Shown here piece by piece: positions 45,727 to 52,516 of a stretch of DNA of 64,000 nucleotides (the first letter of the stretch is position 1; every line of letters begins with the position of its first letter). This DNA comes from UBA2112 sp964596695. GTDB lineage: Bacteria; Patescibacteriota; Saccharimonadia; Saccharimonadales; Saccharimonadaceae. Location: assembly GCA_964596695.1 (NCBI GenBank), contig CAZQVE010000005.1, positions 37,531-101,530 of the forward strand, given 5' to 3'. A model generated the notes under the pieces. That model did not search any database, was not told the origin of the DNA, and worked only from the letters and a program-made list of their open reading frames with translations. Made by a program: the position numbers and the translations under genes.

Positions 45727-45798
45727 TGGAGCTCATGGGATTCGAACCCATTCTACTAGATTGCAAGTCTAGCGTGCGACCATTAACACTGGAGTCCC
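45727..45798 (-). tRNA. tRNA-Ala(TGC)
   Basis: Anticodon arm CTAGA-CTTGCAA-TCTAG; T arm ATGGG-TTCGAAT-CCCAT. The acceptor (GGGACTC/GAGCTCC) keeps the G3-U70 alanine identity pair but has an A4-C69 mismatch. Confidence 0.87.
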
Positions 45799-45800
45799 TA

Positions 45801-45871
45801 TGCGCAAGGCGAGATTTGAACTCACATGAAGAGCTTGGAAGGCTCCCATCCTGCCATTGAATGACTTGCGC
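45801..45871 (-). tRNA. tRNA-Gly(TCC)
   Basis: Acceptor GCGCAAG/CTTGCGC; anticodon arm GGAGC-CTTCCAA-GCTCT; T loop TTCAAAT. Confidence 0.9.
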
Positions 45872-45874
45872 TTA

Positions 45875-45945
45875 CGCCTGCTGCGGGAATCGAACCCGCT
45901 TCTCCTGCGTGACGGGCAGGAATAATACCACTATACCAAACAGAC
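45875..45945 (-). tRNA. tRNA-Asp(GTC)
   Basis: Anticodon arm CCTGC-CCGTCAC-GCAGG, with C instead of the near-universal U at position 33. Acceptor GTCTGTT/AGCAGGC uses two wobble pairs; discriminator G fits aspartate. Confidence 0.85.
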
Positions 45946-45947
45946 AA

Positions 45948-46050
45948 AGCCTACGACGCGAATTGCACGCGTGACCTGAGGTTCTTTTGTTCCTTCCGAG
46001 AGACGAAAGAAAATACAAAACCCCCGCTCTGCTAACTGAGCTACGTAGGC
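45948..46050 (-). tRNA. tRNA-Thr(TGT) with a 30-nt intron
   Basis: Acceptor GCCTACG/CGTAGGC, D stem GCTC/GAGC, T stem ACGCG/CGCGT. The anticodon stem GGGGT/ACCTC and loop TTTGTA+A are interrupted after position 37 by about 30 nt (45984-46013). Exon TTTTGT pairs with intron ACAAAA, giving the short helix of a bulge-helix-bulge splice site. This needs the host tRNA splicing endonuclease and ligase. Confidence 0.88.
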
Positions 46051-46056
46051 ACGAGA

Positions 46057-46129
46057 GGGCTTAGGGAAGGAATCGAACACTCACCTCAAGCTTCACAGAC
46101 TAGTATGCTACCATTACACTACCTAAGCC
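46057..46129 (-). tRNA. tRNA-His(GTG)
   Basis: Acceptor GGCTTAG/CTAAGCC with discriminator C, as for histidine; loop CTGTGAA. One mismatch in the anticodon stem and one in the T stem suggest mild decay or relaxed constraint. Confidence 0.82.
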
Positions 46130-46718
46130 ACATTGATACTAATTACTAGGAGCTACTACCTTTATATATCTTGTTATTACTTACGTTTGTCACTTATCGC
46201 GAACGCGGTGTAAAAATGTAATATAGTACTAGCTTTTGCCTATAATAGTACATTCTTATATCCTATTGATCATATATAATTTACTTGTGTTTTAGACCAA
46301 CATAAGCCGAAGTATGACTAGGGAGCAAGAACTCGTCACTCTTGTAGGATTCTCTAGCATATTGCGTCAAAAATCCTCATCTCTGAGGGAAAGGAAAACA
46401 TCTCGTCTACACCTCCGCTTGAACCGATCATTCGAGCGGAGGGTATATATTATACTCATTCTCATTATATTTTACATTTAGAAAGGCCAACACTAAATTA
46501 GTTCGTTAGTTGCTCCTACTTGGTCTATGATGCAACTAGGAAACATTACTAATGAGCGATGGATAGGAGCGAAGTAGGAGGCGCATTAGCTTAAGATGTT
46601 AAAGCACTCTATATTGCGTACGAATCACTGGAAAGATTAGTAGGTTACAGTCCTACATGCGCAGCGAAAAGCTCTGATTCCATTACATTTATATTATTCT
46701 AATTCTAACTAATTTTGT
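46130..46718 (+). other. Structured non-coding RNA region
   Basis: No gene-like frame. A TATA-like catatataattta (about 46268-46280) could start an RNA near 46300 containing the hairpins cctcatctctgagg and a 12-bp stem at about 46406-46442 (cctccgcttgaa with ttcgagcggagg). A second box (tatattttac) precedes a further stem (ctcctactt near 46516 with aagtaggag near 46576). One or two virus ncRNAs are likely. Confidence 0.5.
46580..46664 (+). tRNA. tRNA-like element, anticodon unassigned
   Basis: GCGCAT pairs with ATGCGC as an acceptor, GCTT/AAGC could be the D stem, and GTAGG-TTACAGT-CCTAC forms a T arm. Between the D and T arms no 5-bp anticodon stem with 7-nt loop was found, and the D loop lacks GG. 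Could be a decayed or intron-bearing tRNA, or a tRNA mimic. Confidence 0.35.
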
Positions 46719-46894
46719 GCACTCTTAGCTCGGTCAGGTCAGAGCTGCGGGCTTTTANNNNNNNNNNNNNNNNNNNNNNNNNNNNNNNNNNNNNNNNNNN
46801 NNNNNNNNNNNNNNNNNNNNNNNNNNNNNNNNNNNNNNNNNNNNNNNNNNNNNNNNNAACCCGTTGGTCAAGGGTTCAAATCCCTTAGAGTGCT
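46719..46894 (+). tRNA. tRNA-Lys(TTT), interrupted by assembly gap
   Basis: Acceptor GCACTCT/AGAGTGC, D stem GCTC/GAGC, anticodon stem GCGGG/CCCGT, T arm AAGGG-TTCAAAT-CCCTT. The 100-N gap falls at position 37/38, exactly where archaeal introns sit. With the gap closed and one A shared, the loop reads CTTTTAA and a normal tRNA results; a real intron may instead hide in the gap. Confidence 0.75.
46758..46857. other. Assembly gap of 100 N
   Basis: Exactly 100 N, the conventional placeholder for a gap of unknown size. It splits the tRNA-Lys gene in the anticodon loop. Confidence 0.95.
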
Positions 46895-46927
46895 TTATAT
46901 TACCCTTGGTTTAATTATATTTTGACG

Positions 46928-47362
46928 ATGAAACTAGCATATGCTATTTCCTTAGCCTTTAAAGCTCATGAGGGTCAAAAAAGAGATGACGGGACAGACT
47001 ATATTTACCATCCTTTAGCGGTAATGATGTCTCTTAAAGACGAATCTATTGAAACACAAATTGCTGCGGTATTACATGATGTGATAGAAGATAATCCTAA
47101 TTTTATTACTCTTTTTACAATTGATCAATACTTTGGCTTTAATGTTGCCAAAGCAGTATTTGATTTAACTAAACCTGAGGGAGAAAAATATGATGACTAT
47201 ATCCTTTCTATTAAGAATTCAAAAAGTCCAATTACCAAAAAGGTAAAGATTGCAGATTTGACTCATAACCTTTCTACAATAGATAATATTCCTGTTCCAG
47301 AGAAAAGGAAGAGATTAAAAGAACGTTATGAAAGGGCATTAGTTATTTTATGTAGTCCCTAA
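46928..47362 (+). CDS. RelA/SpoT-type HD phosphohydrolase (MESH1-like)
   Basis: The pattern AHEGQKRDDGTDYIYHPLAVM, AAVLHDVIEDN and VKIADLTHNL matches the HD domain of (p)ppGpp hydrolases; metal ligands His, His-Asp and Asp are present. At 144 residues it is a small stand-alone hydrolase like MESH1, not a synthetase. Proteins of this type remove (p)ppGpp, and human MESH1 also acts on NADPH. ATG 46928 is probably leaderless, below ttatatttt. Confidence 0.75.
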   Translation: MKLAYAISLAFKAHEGQKRDDGTDYIYHPLAVMMSLKDESIETQIAAVLHDVIEDNPNFITLFTIDQYFGFNVAKAVFDLTKPEGEKYDDYILSIKNSKSPITKKVKIADLTHNLSTIDNIPVPEKRKRLKERYERALVILCSP

Positions 47363-47395
47363 AAGCTTATATTACCATTTTCGTTATACATTTTT

Positions 47396-47572
47396 GTGAC
47401 GAGTTGTATAGATTGTGACGAAATGTTACCAAATAATGCGCATACTCAAATGCATGTCTGCACAAAATGTGATAATAATTTTGGGGCCTTGTATTGTTTA
47501 AGTTGTATAGTGTTCTATTTTGATATACATAGAAGATTATGCATAAAATGTGAAAAGGGGATTCAAGGTTGA
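47396..47572 (+). CDS. Zinc-ribbon microprotein (58 aa)
   Basis: GTG start; CIDC, CTKC, CLSC and CIKC in regular order suggest two zinc sites in a RING-like cross-brace. Coupled to the next gene by a TTGA overlap. Confidence 0.5.
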   Translation: MTSCIDCDEMLPNNAHTQMHVCTKCDNNFGALYCLSCIVFYFDIHRRLCIKCEKGIQG

Positions 47573-47748
47573 ATCCAAACGATTTTCTAAATAAGACTGT
47601 TGAATACAGACTTTTAGATGTAATGAACATTATGCGGAATTTAAATGATGCTATTGATGAGGAAGATATTGCCAAGAGAAAACAAAAGGTAAATTCCATT
47701 AAAGGAGTCTTAGTGAATAAAATACAAAATGGTGTTAAACTTGGATAA
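47569..47748 (+). CDS. Small helical protein (59 aa)
   Basis: TTG start overlapping the upstream stop. Charged amphipathic helices (YRLLDVMNIMRNLNDAID; EEDIAKRKQKVNSIKG). Unknown function. Confidence 0.45.
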   Translation: MNPNDFLNKTVEYRLLDVMNIMRNLNDAIDEEDIAKRKQKVNSIKGVLVNKIQNGVKLG

Positions 47749-48532
47749 GGATTATAGGTTAAAACCAATTACCAAGTTGTATGACAAGCTAAACTATGAT
47801 GGTTACAATTGTCTCTATGGCATTCATGAAGATGTTGGATTTCAAAAGGATTATGAATTTCCTTGTGGTTCTATTAATTTTAACGATGTAACAAGTGCAT
47901 TAAAACTTAAGAACAATTTCTATCTCAAAGATATGGTAGCGGTTATTTCTGATACACATATGTATGAAGGTTTACTACAAATCATAGATTATTTGAATGC
48001 TTTAGGTATTAAACATCTTATTCATGCTGGAGATATAGGACATGTTAAAGATTTAGAAGCTATGAATGAATTTAATGGTAGAATATATGGAGTTTTAGGT
48101 AATCATGATAGACAATATGCTGGAGAATTTTTACAATATTTTGATTCTATTCATAATGATAGAACAGGTAAATTTAGTATAAGATATGATTATTTAAGAG
48201 TAAATATTTTAGAACATGAATTTACTATCATACATGAACACAATGATGTAATTGAAGATTGGATTAATTTGTTGACTTTTAATGTATCAGAATTAGAATT
48301 AAAACATAGAAAATATTATACTAGGACTATAGTTTTTGGTCATATTCATAGACCATTATTGTTCCAAAAATTAGATAGAATATATGATGATTACAGACAA
48401 ATATCTCCAACATTACTAAATCCTGGATTTTGTTGTAAAATTGATGTTCCTAATATTGAGGTAGAAAACTTTCCTCAATTCTGTCTTTATAATGTGAACA
48501 ATCCTGTAAAGAGTGTGTTTGTATGCTTGTAG
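47729..48532 (+). CDS. YfcE/MJ0936-like metallophosphoesterase
   Basis: From residue about 70: VAVISDTHMYEG, HAGDIGHVKDLEAM, GVLGNHDRQYAG, IIHEHND and VFGHIHRP, all five metal-binding motifs intact. Such enzymes hydrolyse phosphodiesters or nucleotides. The 68-residue N-terminal extension has no match. In contrast to the virion protein at 21031-22554, this copy should be active. Confidence 0.85.
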   Translation: MVLNLDKDYRLKPITKLYDKLNYDGYNCLYGIHEDVGFQKDYEFPCGSINFNDVTSALKLKNNFYLKDMVAVISDTHMYEGLLQIIDYLNALGIKHLIHAGDIGHVKDLEAMNEFNGRIYGVLGNHDRQYAGEFLQYFDSIHNDRTGKFSIRYDYLRVNILEHEFTIIHEHNDVIEDWINLLTFNVSELELKHRKYYTRTIVFGHIHRPLLFQKLDRIYDDYRQISPTLLNPGFCCKIDVPNIEVENFPQFCLYNVNNPVKSVFVCL

Positions 48533-48711
48533 ACTTACTCTTTGTTTTAATTGGTATTGGAATAGTTATACTTGGAATATGGACAGGAATTACCTTTTTA
48601 CCATTTTATTATCTTTGGTTAATTCCTTATGCATTAGGACTATTTATTGGAACCCCGTTTATATTAGTAGGATTAGAGGACTTTGAAATATCTAAGATGT
48701 TCAAGTTGTAA
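48523..48711 (+). CDS. Two-pass membrane microprotein (62 aa)
   Basis: Almost wholly hydrophobic (about 3-25 and 28-50). Overlaps the phosphoesterase stop by 10 nt and the next zinc-ribbon gene by 29 nt. Confidence 0.5.
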   Translation: MLVDLLFVLIGIGIVILGIWTGITFLPFYYLWLIPYALGLFIGTPFILVGLEDFEISKMFKL

Positions 48712-48829
48712 GAAAAACACACTAACTTACAAAAAGAAAGTAGGGTTTAAGATATTCTATTATTGCTTTAGTTGCAAATTTCATAGAGGAGGAGAACCTA
48801 TAAATAAGGGGCAAGATAAAAAAGAGTGA
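48683..48829 (+). CDS. Zinc-ribbon microprotein (48 aa)
   Basis: TTG start within the previous gene. CSSC and CFSC, 19 residues apart with basic and aromatic residues between, form a standard zinc ribbon. Confidence 0.45.
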   Translation: MKYLRCSSCKKNTLTYKKKVGFKIFYYCFSCKFHRGGEPINKGQDKKE

Positions 48830-49070
48830 CTTCTGTAGCGAGAAGTTTGGTACGGGGAATTTGCATTTTCATATCCTATTCGCGCAGGCGGAATGTTAAC
48901 CGCACTGCGCAACATTTTTATTATGTTTTAGTTTATTTATTTATACGTCTTCAGTATGCACAACGGGTATGCTGGCAGTGATCACAGGACGTTAAAGGCA
49001 GACTAGTGTAAATTTGGAATCACGAATTTTTTCTAGAGAAAATTAAATGAGGTTCAAATCCTCAAACTGC
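48830..49070 (+). other. Structured RNA region with nested hairpin
   Basis: No reading frame. A nested stem at 48882-48910 (GCGCA/TGCGC enclosing GCGG/CCGC) is followed by T-rich DNA, then a tRNA-like element. Together with 1-660 and 46130-46718 it is a third probable RNA-coding stretch. Confidence 0.45.
48979..49066 (+). tRNA. tRNA-like element (class II-like), anticodon unassigned
   Basis: 5' GGCAGT pairs with ACTGCC, and TGAGG-TTCAAAT-CCTCA is a textbook T arm. A stem aatttttt...gaaaatt just before it could be a long variable arm (Leu/Ser type). The anticodon arm cannot be placed with confidence; an intron or decay may be the cause. Confidence 0.45.
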
Positions 49071-49112
49071 CATAGTTTATATTACAGTTGTTACAAACCA
49101 TTGAGGACGAGC

Positions 49113-49367
49113 ATGACTGCGAAGTTAACTTTTGACGGATTTAATAATAGGGTTTACCTATTTGGTAGTAATTATAGCGAAAGATTTAGTATTTCTGAAG
49201 TAGATTTTTTGGAAATGATTCAGGAATTTAACCACCAAAAACAAAGATTTGTAGAAATGGTTTCTAGATCAAGATCTTATTATGTTCCACAAGAGGAACC
49301 GAATAATAGTAGTAGACTTGACAAAATTATTTGTCTCTTAGAAAAAATCGAAAGGAGAATGAAATGA
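49113..49367 (+). CDS. Hypothetical protein (84 aa)
   Basis: Strands at the start (AKLTFDGFNNRVYLFG), a helix and a charged C-terminal helix (LDKIICLLEKIERRMK). Start ATG chosen past the tRNA-like region. Coupled to the methyltransferase by an ATGA overlap. Confidence 0.5.
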   Translation: MTAKLTFDGFNNRVYLFGSNYSERFSISEVDFLEMIQEFNHQKQRFVEMVSRSRSYYVPQEEPNNSSRLDKIICLLEKIERRMK

Positions 49368-49945
49368 ATACTTTCTACGAAACGGTATGGAAATATGATA
49401 AGAGTACTGATTATTTCAGTACGTTTCAACATACTCCAGTATTTGAACGACAAGAATCTCGTTTTATAGATGTTCTCAATACTCTAAAGCAACCAAAGAC
49501 AATAATGGAACTTGGAATAGGATTTGGGAGAATGACCAAACTTGTAGTGGATTTTCTTGGTAACTTTTACAAATATGTTGGGGTAGACATTTCTATGGAT
49601 CAAATTAAAAGAGCAAGTGAATTCCTTGGTAATAACAGAGCAAATAGAATATGTCTTCTTGAAGGTGATGTAATGACTTTTCAAGACAATAAAAAGTATG
49701 AATTTGTTCTTGCTTCAGAGATCTTGTTACATATTTTGCCTGAGCATATTGATACATTAGCAAAAAAGATCTACAATTGGTGTGATAGAGATTTTGTTCA
49801 TATCGATTGGGCACGAGATTATGAACCTTCTGATTGGTGTTTTTTACATGACTATGATTCAATCTTTACTAAAGCAGGATTTGTATTAGAGAAAGAGGTA
49901 ATTACAGATAAACAAAGCATTTGGCACTGGAGGGTTCCGAAATGA
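49364..49945 (+). CDS. Class I SAM-dependent methyltransferase
   Basis: Motif I MELGIGFGRMTKLV (about 47), acidic motif II YVGVDISMDQI, motif III CLLEGDVMTF and motif IV FVLASEILLHILPEH. 193 residues. Substrate is unknown: no nucleic-acid-binding part or catalytic SPPY/Cys motif is seen, so a small-molecule, protein or RNA substrate is possible. Confidence 0.8.
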   Translation: MNTFYETVWKYDKSTDYFSTFQHTPVFERQESRFIDVLNTLKQPKTIMELGIGFGRMTKLVVDFLGNFYKYVGVDISMDQIKRASEFLGNNRANRICLLEGDVMTFQDNKKYEFVLASEILLHILPEHIDTLAKKIYNWCDRDFVHIDWARDYEPSDWCFLHDYDSIFTKAGFVLEKEVITDKQSIWHWRVPK

Positions 49946-50130
49946 CAGAAGAAAAAATTCCAATAGAAATACTTGTTCCTAATTCAATATCATTTGAAGA
50001 CTATGAACATATTTTGGATTGTTTTAGAGAGATGTTTAAGATCTACAAATTGGACGATAAGTTTAGTGTTACTCTAAGATCAAGAGATTATACAGAACGT
50101 ATCATGACTTTAAAGGTGAGGTTGCAATAA
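49942..50130 (+). CDS. Hypothetical protein (62 aa)
   Basis: Small alpha/beta protein (SFEDYEHILDCFREMFKI; KFSVTLRSRDYTERI), coupled on both sides by one- to four-base overlaps. No named family. Confidence 0.5.
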   Translation: MTEEKIPIEILVPNSISFEDYEHILDCFREMFKIYKLDDKFSVTLRSRDYTERIMTLKVRLQ

Positions 50131-50624
50131 TGAAAGTATACGAAACATTAAAAGTATTAGTTGAGGAAGGTCTTTATTTTGATCACAAAAAAGAAATTTC
50201 AGTTGTTGTGTCAAGTCATGATAAAAATCCTAATAATACTCTAGTTTTTGAAATTTGTAACAGTGCACTTTTTGTTTACAAAGTGCTGTTAAAAAGATCA
50301 TTAACAGAGGAGGAATTACTTGAATTATCTTTCTATAGATCAAACAAACAATTTGAAGTAATCAAAAAAATGTTACGAGACGAAATAGACGAATCTTACA
50401 AAACCCAATTGAGAAAATTTGGCGAAGATAACAGAAAAGAAATAATAGAAAAATGCAAACATATATCAAAATTCTGTAAAGACCCTCTCATAACTGATAT
50501 TTATATTGATTATGATAAAGTCTTTGGATTTCCAATGAATAAAGATACGTTCATTTATCTTGTCAAAGATGTGCTACATATAACCTCAGGCAGCGATTTA
50601 AATTGCAAGTGGAATATATTCTAA
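50130..50624 (+). CDS. Hypothetical protein (164 aa)
   Basis: Helical N-terminus, strand (EISVVVSSHD), then long charged helices (LRDEIDESYKTQLRKFGED). It ends the operon before a promoter at 50630-50675. Unrecognised. Confidence 0.5.
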   Translation: MKVYETLKVLVEEGLYFDHKKEISVVVSSHDKNPNNTLVFEICNSALFVYKVLLKRSLTEEELLELSFYRSNKQFEVIKKMLRDEIDESYKTQLRKFGEDNRKEIIEKCKHISKFCKDPLITDIYIDYDKVFGFPMNKDTFIYLVKDVLHITSGSDLNCKWNIF

Positions 50625-50675
50625 TAACTCTAGAATAAAGGATATATATTTTTTAGGTTTAGGTAAGATAGGAAA
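50621..50675 (+). promoter_or_regulatory. Conserved tatattttttag promoter
   Basis: ctagaataaagga, then tatatattttttaggttta, nearly the same as before 43410. The start codon TTG at 50676 lies about 28 nt below the TATA stretch. Confidence 0.5.
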
Positions 50676-50810
50676 TTGAAAGTAGACCGAAAAACAATAG
50701 AAAAAATCAATAACGATTTGGAATACAATAGACAAAGAAGTATCGCAAGAAAAGAATACTTGAAGAGGAGGAAGAATAAATATGGTAGAAATATGGTTGT
50801 GCAATACTAA
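50676..50810 (+). CDS. Basic microprotein (44 aa)
   Basis: TTG start under the conserved promoter. Strongly basic helical sequence (RSIARKEYLKRRKNKYGR). Overlaps the next gene by 29 nt; its codons also supply the aggagg site for that gene. Confidence 0.4.
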   Translation: MKVDRKTIEKINNDLEYNRQRSIARKEYLKRRKNKYGRNMVVQY

Positions 50811-50976
50811 CAATAAAGTTATCAAAACGGTGGACATAGAATATGACATTGAAAACATCCAAATTAGACCACATGAAATCGCTATTATCTCCAAAGATAG
50901 AACAGACCCTAAAAATGTCATTACTCATGCAAATGTGTTTAAGCGATCCATTAAGGAGTTCGAGCAAGTCGTATGA
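50782..50976 (+). CDS. Hypothetical protein (64 aa)
   Basis: Preceded by gaggagg. Short strands (VEIWLCNTNNKVIKTVDIEY) then a charged helix. Unrecognised. Confidence 0.45.
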   Translation: MVEIWLCNTNNKVIKTVDIEYDIENIQIRPHEIAIISKDRTDPKNVITHANVFKRSIKEFEQVV

Positions 50977-51152
50977 CAAAAAAGTGCATTGTTTGCGGAT
51001 CACCGCTCTCACTCCAAACGGATACGTGCTACAATTGCAGAAAAAAAGCGATACATGACGATAAACTAGCATTAGTAGAACAAGGAATTATAGACGAGCA
51101 AGATTTATATGTAGACGACGATGAGGTAAAAAAGACGGATGAACGACCTTAG
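50973..51152 (+). CDS. Zinc-ribbon microprotein with acidic tail (59 aa)
   Basis: CIVCGSPL and CYNCRKK form a zinc ribbon; the C-terminus is acidic (LYVDDDEVKK). Both ends overlap neighbours by a few bases. Confidence 0.5.
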   Translation: MTKKCIVCGSPLSLQTDTCYNCRKKAIHDDKLALVEQGIIDEQDLYVDDDEVKKTDERP

Positions 51153-51459
51153 AGAAAGGGTAAAGAGTACGGAATCGTACAAAATTAGTGAAGAAAAAAC
51201 ATATCTAATAGACGAAATATCAAGATGGTTTAAAGACTTACCAAAAGGTGAATATCATTTTGATATTAAACAAGGATGGCATAATCATCAATTCAAAGTA
51301 TGGAAATTTCAATATGGTGTATCAATACGAAATAGGAATTATTTGTTAAAAACGTTCCAAAATTTGTATAAAGAGGACTTGAAATTAATCAGACATATCG
51401 TTAACAATAAAGATAAAGTCATAAAAAGTTTGAGGTTTATCGAAAATGATGATTTCTAG
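51139..51459 (+). CDS. LPxGxY-family paralogue (106 aa)
   Basis: WFKDLPKGEYHFDIKQGW and a closing NNKDKVIKSL helix match the plan of 39367, 52889, 53668 and 55128 products. Compact form without the long coiled coil. Function unknown. Confidence 0.5.
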   Translation: MNDLRERVKSTESYKISEEKTYLIDEISRWFKDLPKGEYHFDIKQGWHNHQFKVWKFQYGVSIRNRNYLLKTFQNLYKEDLKLIRHIVNNKDKVIKSLRFIENDDF

Positions 51460-51763
51460 AAAAGACAGTAATTTGATTTTTAATTGTGACTCTTGCAATG
51501 TAAAAGTAGTAACAGTTGCTGAGGCTCAATATGCAGGGGTTCAATGGCAACCAGGTTGTGAAGTTAGATGTCCAAAATGTGCAAAAAGAAAAAGAATAGG
51601 TAGATTCAGAACTAAAAATATATTTGTAGGTAAAATCAGAACAGGATTTGTAAAGATTCAACCAAATGTTAAAGACGAAAATAACTATTGTTTAGCGTTG
51701 CCAGATGAATTAAATGATATTGGAAATATGTGTCAAACTATTGCAAGGAGTTATCAAGATTGA
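51446..51763 (+). CDS. Zinc-ribbon protein (105 aa)
   Basis: CDSCNVKV and CPKCAKRKR, separated by a strand-rich 25-residue loop, form one zinc ribbon near the N-terminus; a strand-rich tail follows. Coupled to the next gene (TTGA). Confidence 0.55.
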   Translation: MMISRKDSNLIFNCDSCNVKVVTVAEAQYAGVQWQPGCEVRCPKCAKRKRIGRFRTKNIFVGKIRTGFVKIQPNVKDENNYCLALPDELNDIGNMCQTIARSYQD

Positions 51764-51912
51764 ATTGTCAAGTTTGTAAATGCAAAATAGATTCCAATCC
51801 TAGAGAACATGGATCGTTATTTAGTCCTAGTTACGCTGCAATTGATTATAATACCTTAAAGTTTTGCAAAGAATGCTATCCTAAAGTAAGAGAAGTGATA
51901 TTAAAACTATGA
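51760..51912 (+). CDS. Zinc-ribbon microprotein (50 aa)
   Basis: TTG start below aaggag and overlapping the upstream stop. CQVCKC and CKEC give one zinc site; RNPREHGSLF-like middle is typical of recruited Zn knuckles. Its end overlaps the next gene. Confidence 0.45.
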   Translation: MNCQVCKCKIDSNPREHGSLFSPSYAAIDYNTLKFCKECYPKVREVILKL

Positions 51913-52187
51913 AAACATTTTTAATTGGATTAGGATTGCTGTCTATTCTAGGTGTAGTTGTAGCATACTTATCAGGATTTAGTGCAACTGAAGAAAAGCA
52001 AGAATGCCAAAAAGTAACGGTAAAATTAGATAATAAAACCGAAACTGAAGCTCAAACATGTAAAACTGTAGAAGGTATAAAATGGAATAATCCTTGGGCT
52101 GTACTATGGTTATTTATGATAGTGTATGCATTTGGATTTTTATTAGTAACGATAACAGCAGGAGTTGCAACAATGCTTGAATGGTAA
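51909..52187 (+). CDS. Two-pass membrane protein (92 aa)
   Basis: Signal-anchor-like helix (about 3-22), a hydrophilic loop with Cys-Gln and Cys-Lys pairs, and a second helix (about 60-85). The two loop cysteines might form a disulfide. Unknown role. Confidence 0.5.
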   Translation: MKTFLIGLGLLSILGVVVAYLSGFSATEEKQECQKVTVKLDNKTETEAQTCKTVEGIKWNNPWAVLWLFMIVYAFGFLLVTITAGVATMLEW

Positions 52188-52203
52188 ATGCGCACATATA
52201 AAG

Positions 52204-52269
52204 ATGAAAGAAATAGGATTACAATTGCTCAAATGTGAAGATTGTGGTGAGGAATTAAGATATGACTAA
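52204..52269 (+). CDS. Possible CxxC micro-ORF (21 aa)
   Basis: A 21-codon frame ending KCEDCGEELRYD that overlaps the next start. Composition fits the zinc motifs around it, but it is too short to be sure. Confidence 0.3.
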   Translation: MKEIGLQLLKCEDCGEELRYD

Positions 52270-52516
52270 AAACAGACTAATGGAATCTCAAGATCTGCTT
52301 CGTGATACAGCACACGAAGCGATAGGCATTTACATGGCCAAGGAACCTTCAGAAAAAGACAACTGGAGAGAAGTTGCATATTGGAATTTACTTCAACATA
52401 TTAGACATGAGTTCGAAGAAATAGTAAAGAGTTCAACTCCAGACAGACAGTATCATAATCTCTTAGACTTGATAGGATTGATCCTAATGTTAGCAGTGAG
52501 GGTGAGAACAGCATGA
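52262..52516 (+). CDS. Hypothetical helical protein (84 aa)
   Basis: All-helical (LMESQDLLRDTAHEAIGIYM; HNLLDLIGLILMLAVRV), with a pattern reminiscent of phage MazG-like or dATP/dGTP-regulator small helical proteins, but no signature. Ends ATGA with the next gene. Confidence 0.45.
   Translation: MTKNRLMESQDLLRDTAHEAIGIYMAKEPSEKDNWREVAYWNLLQHIRHEFEEIVKSSTPDRQYHNLLDLIGLILMLAVRVRTA

Noticed and set aside
45108..46129. Possible rRNA or tmRNA in the tRNA island
   Set aside because: Each stretch folds into a separate tRNA; spacers are only a few bases.
46130..46718. RNase P or 7S RNA gene
   Set aside because: The stems do not match the conserved cores I could recall; kept as an unassigned RNA region.
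49484..49862. Minus-strand frames opposite the methyltransferase
   Set aside because: The methyltransferase motifs on the plus strand explain the sequence.
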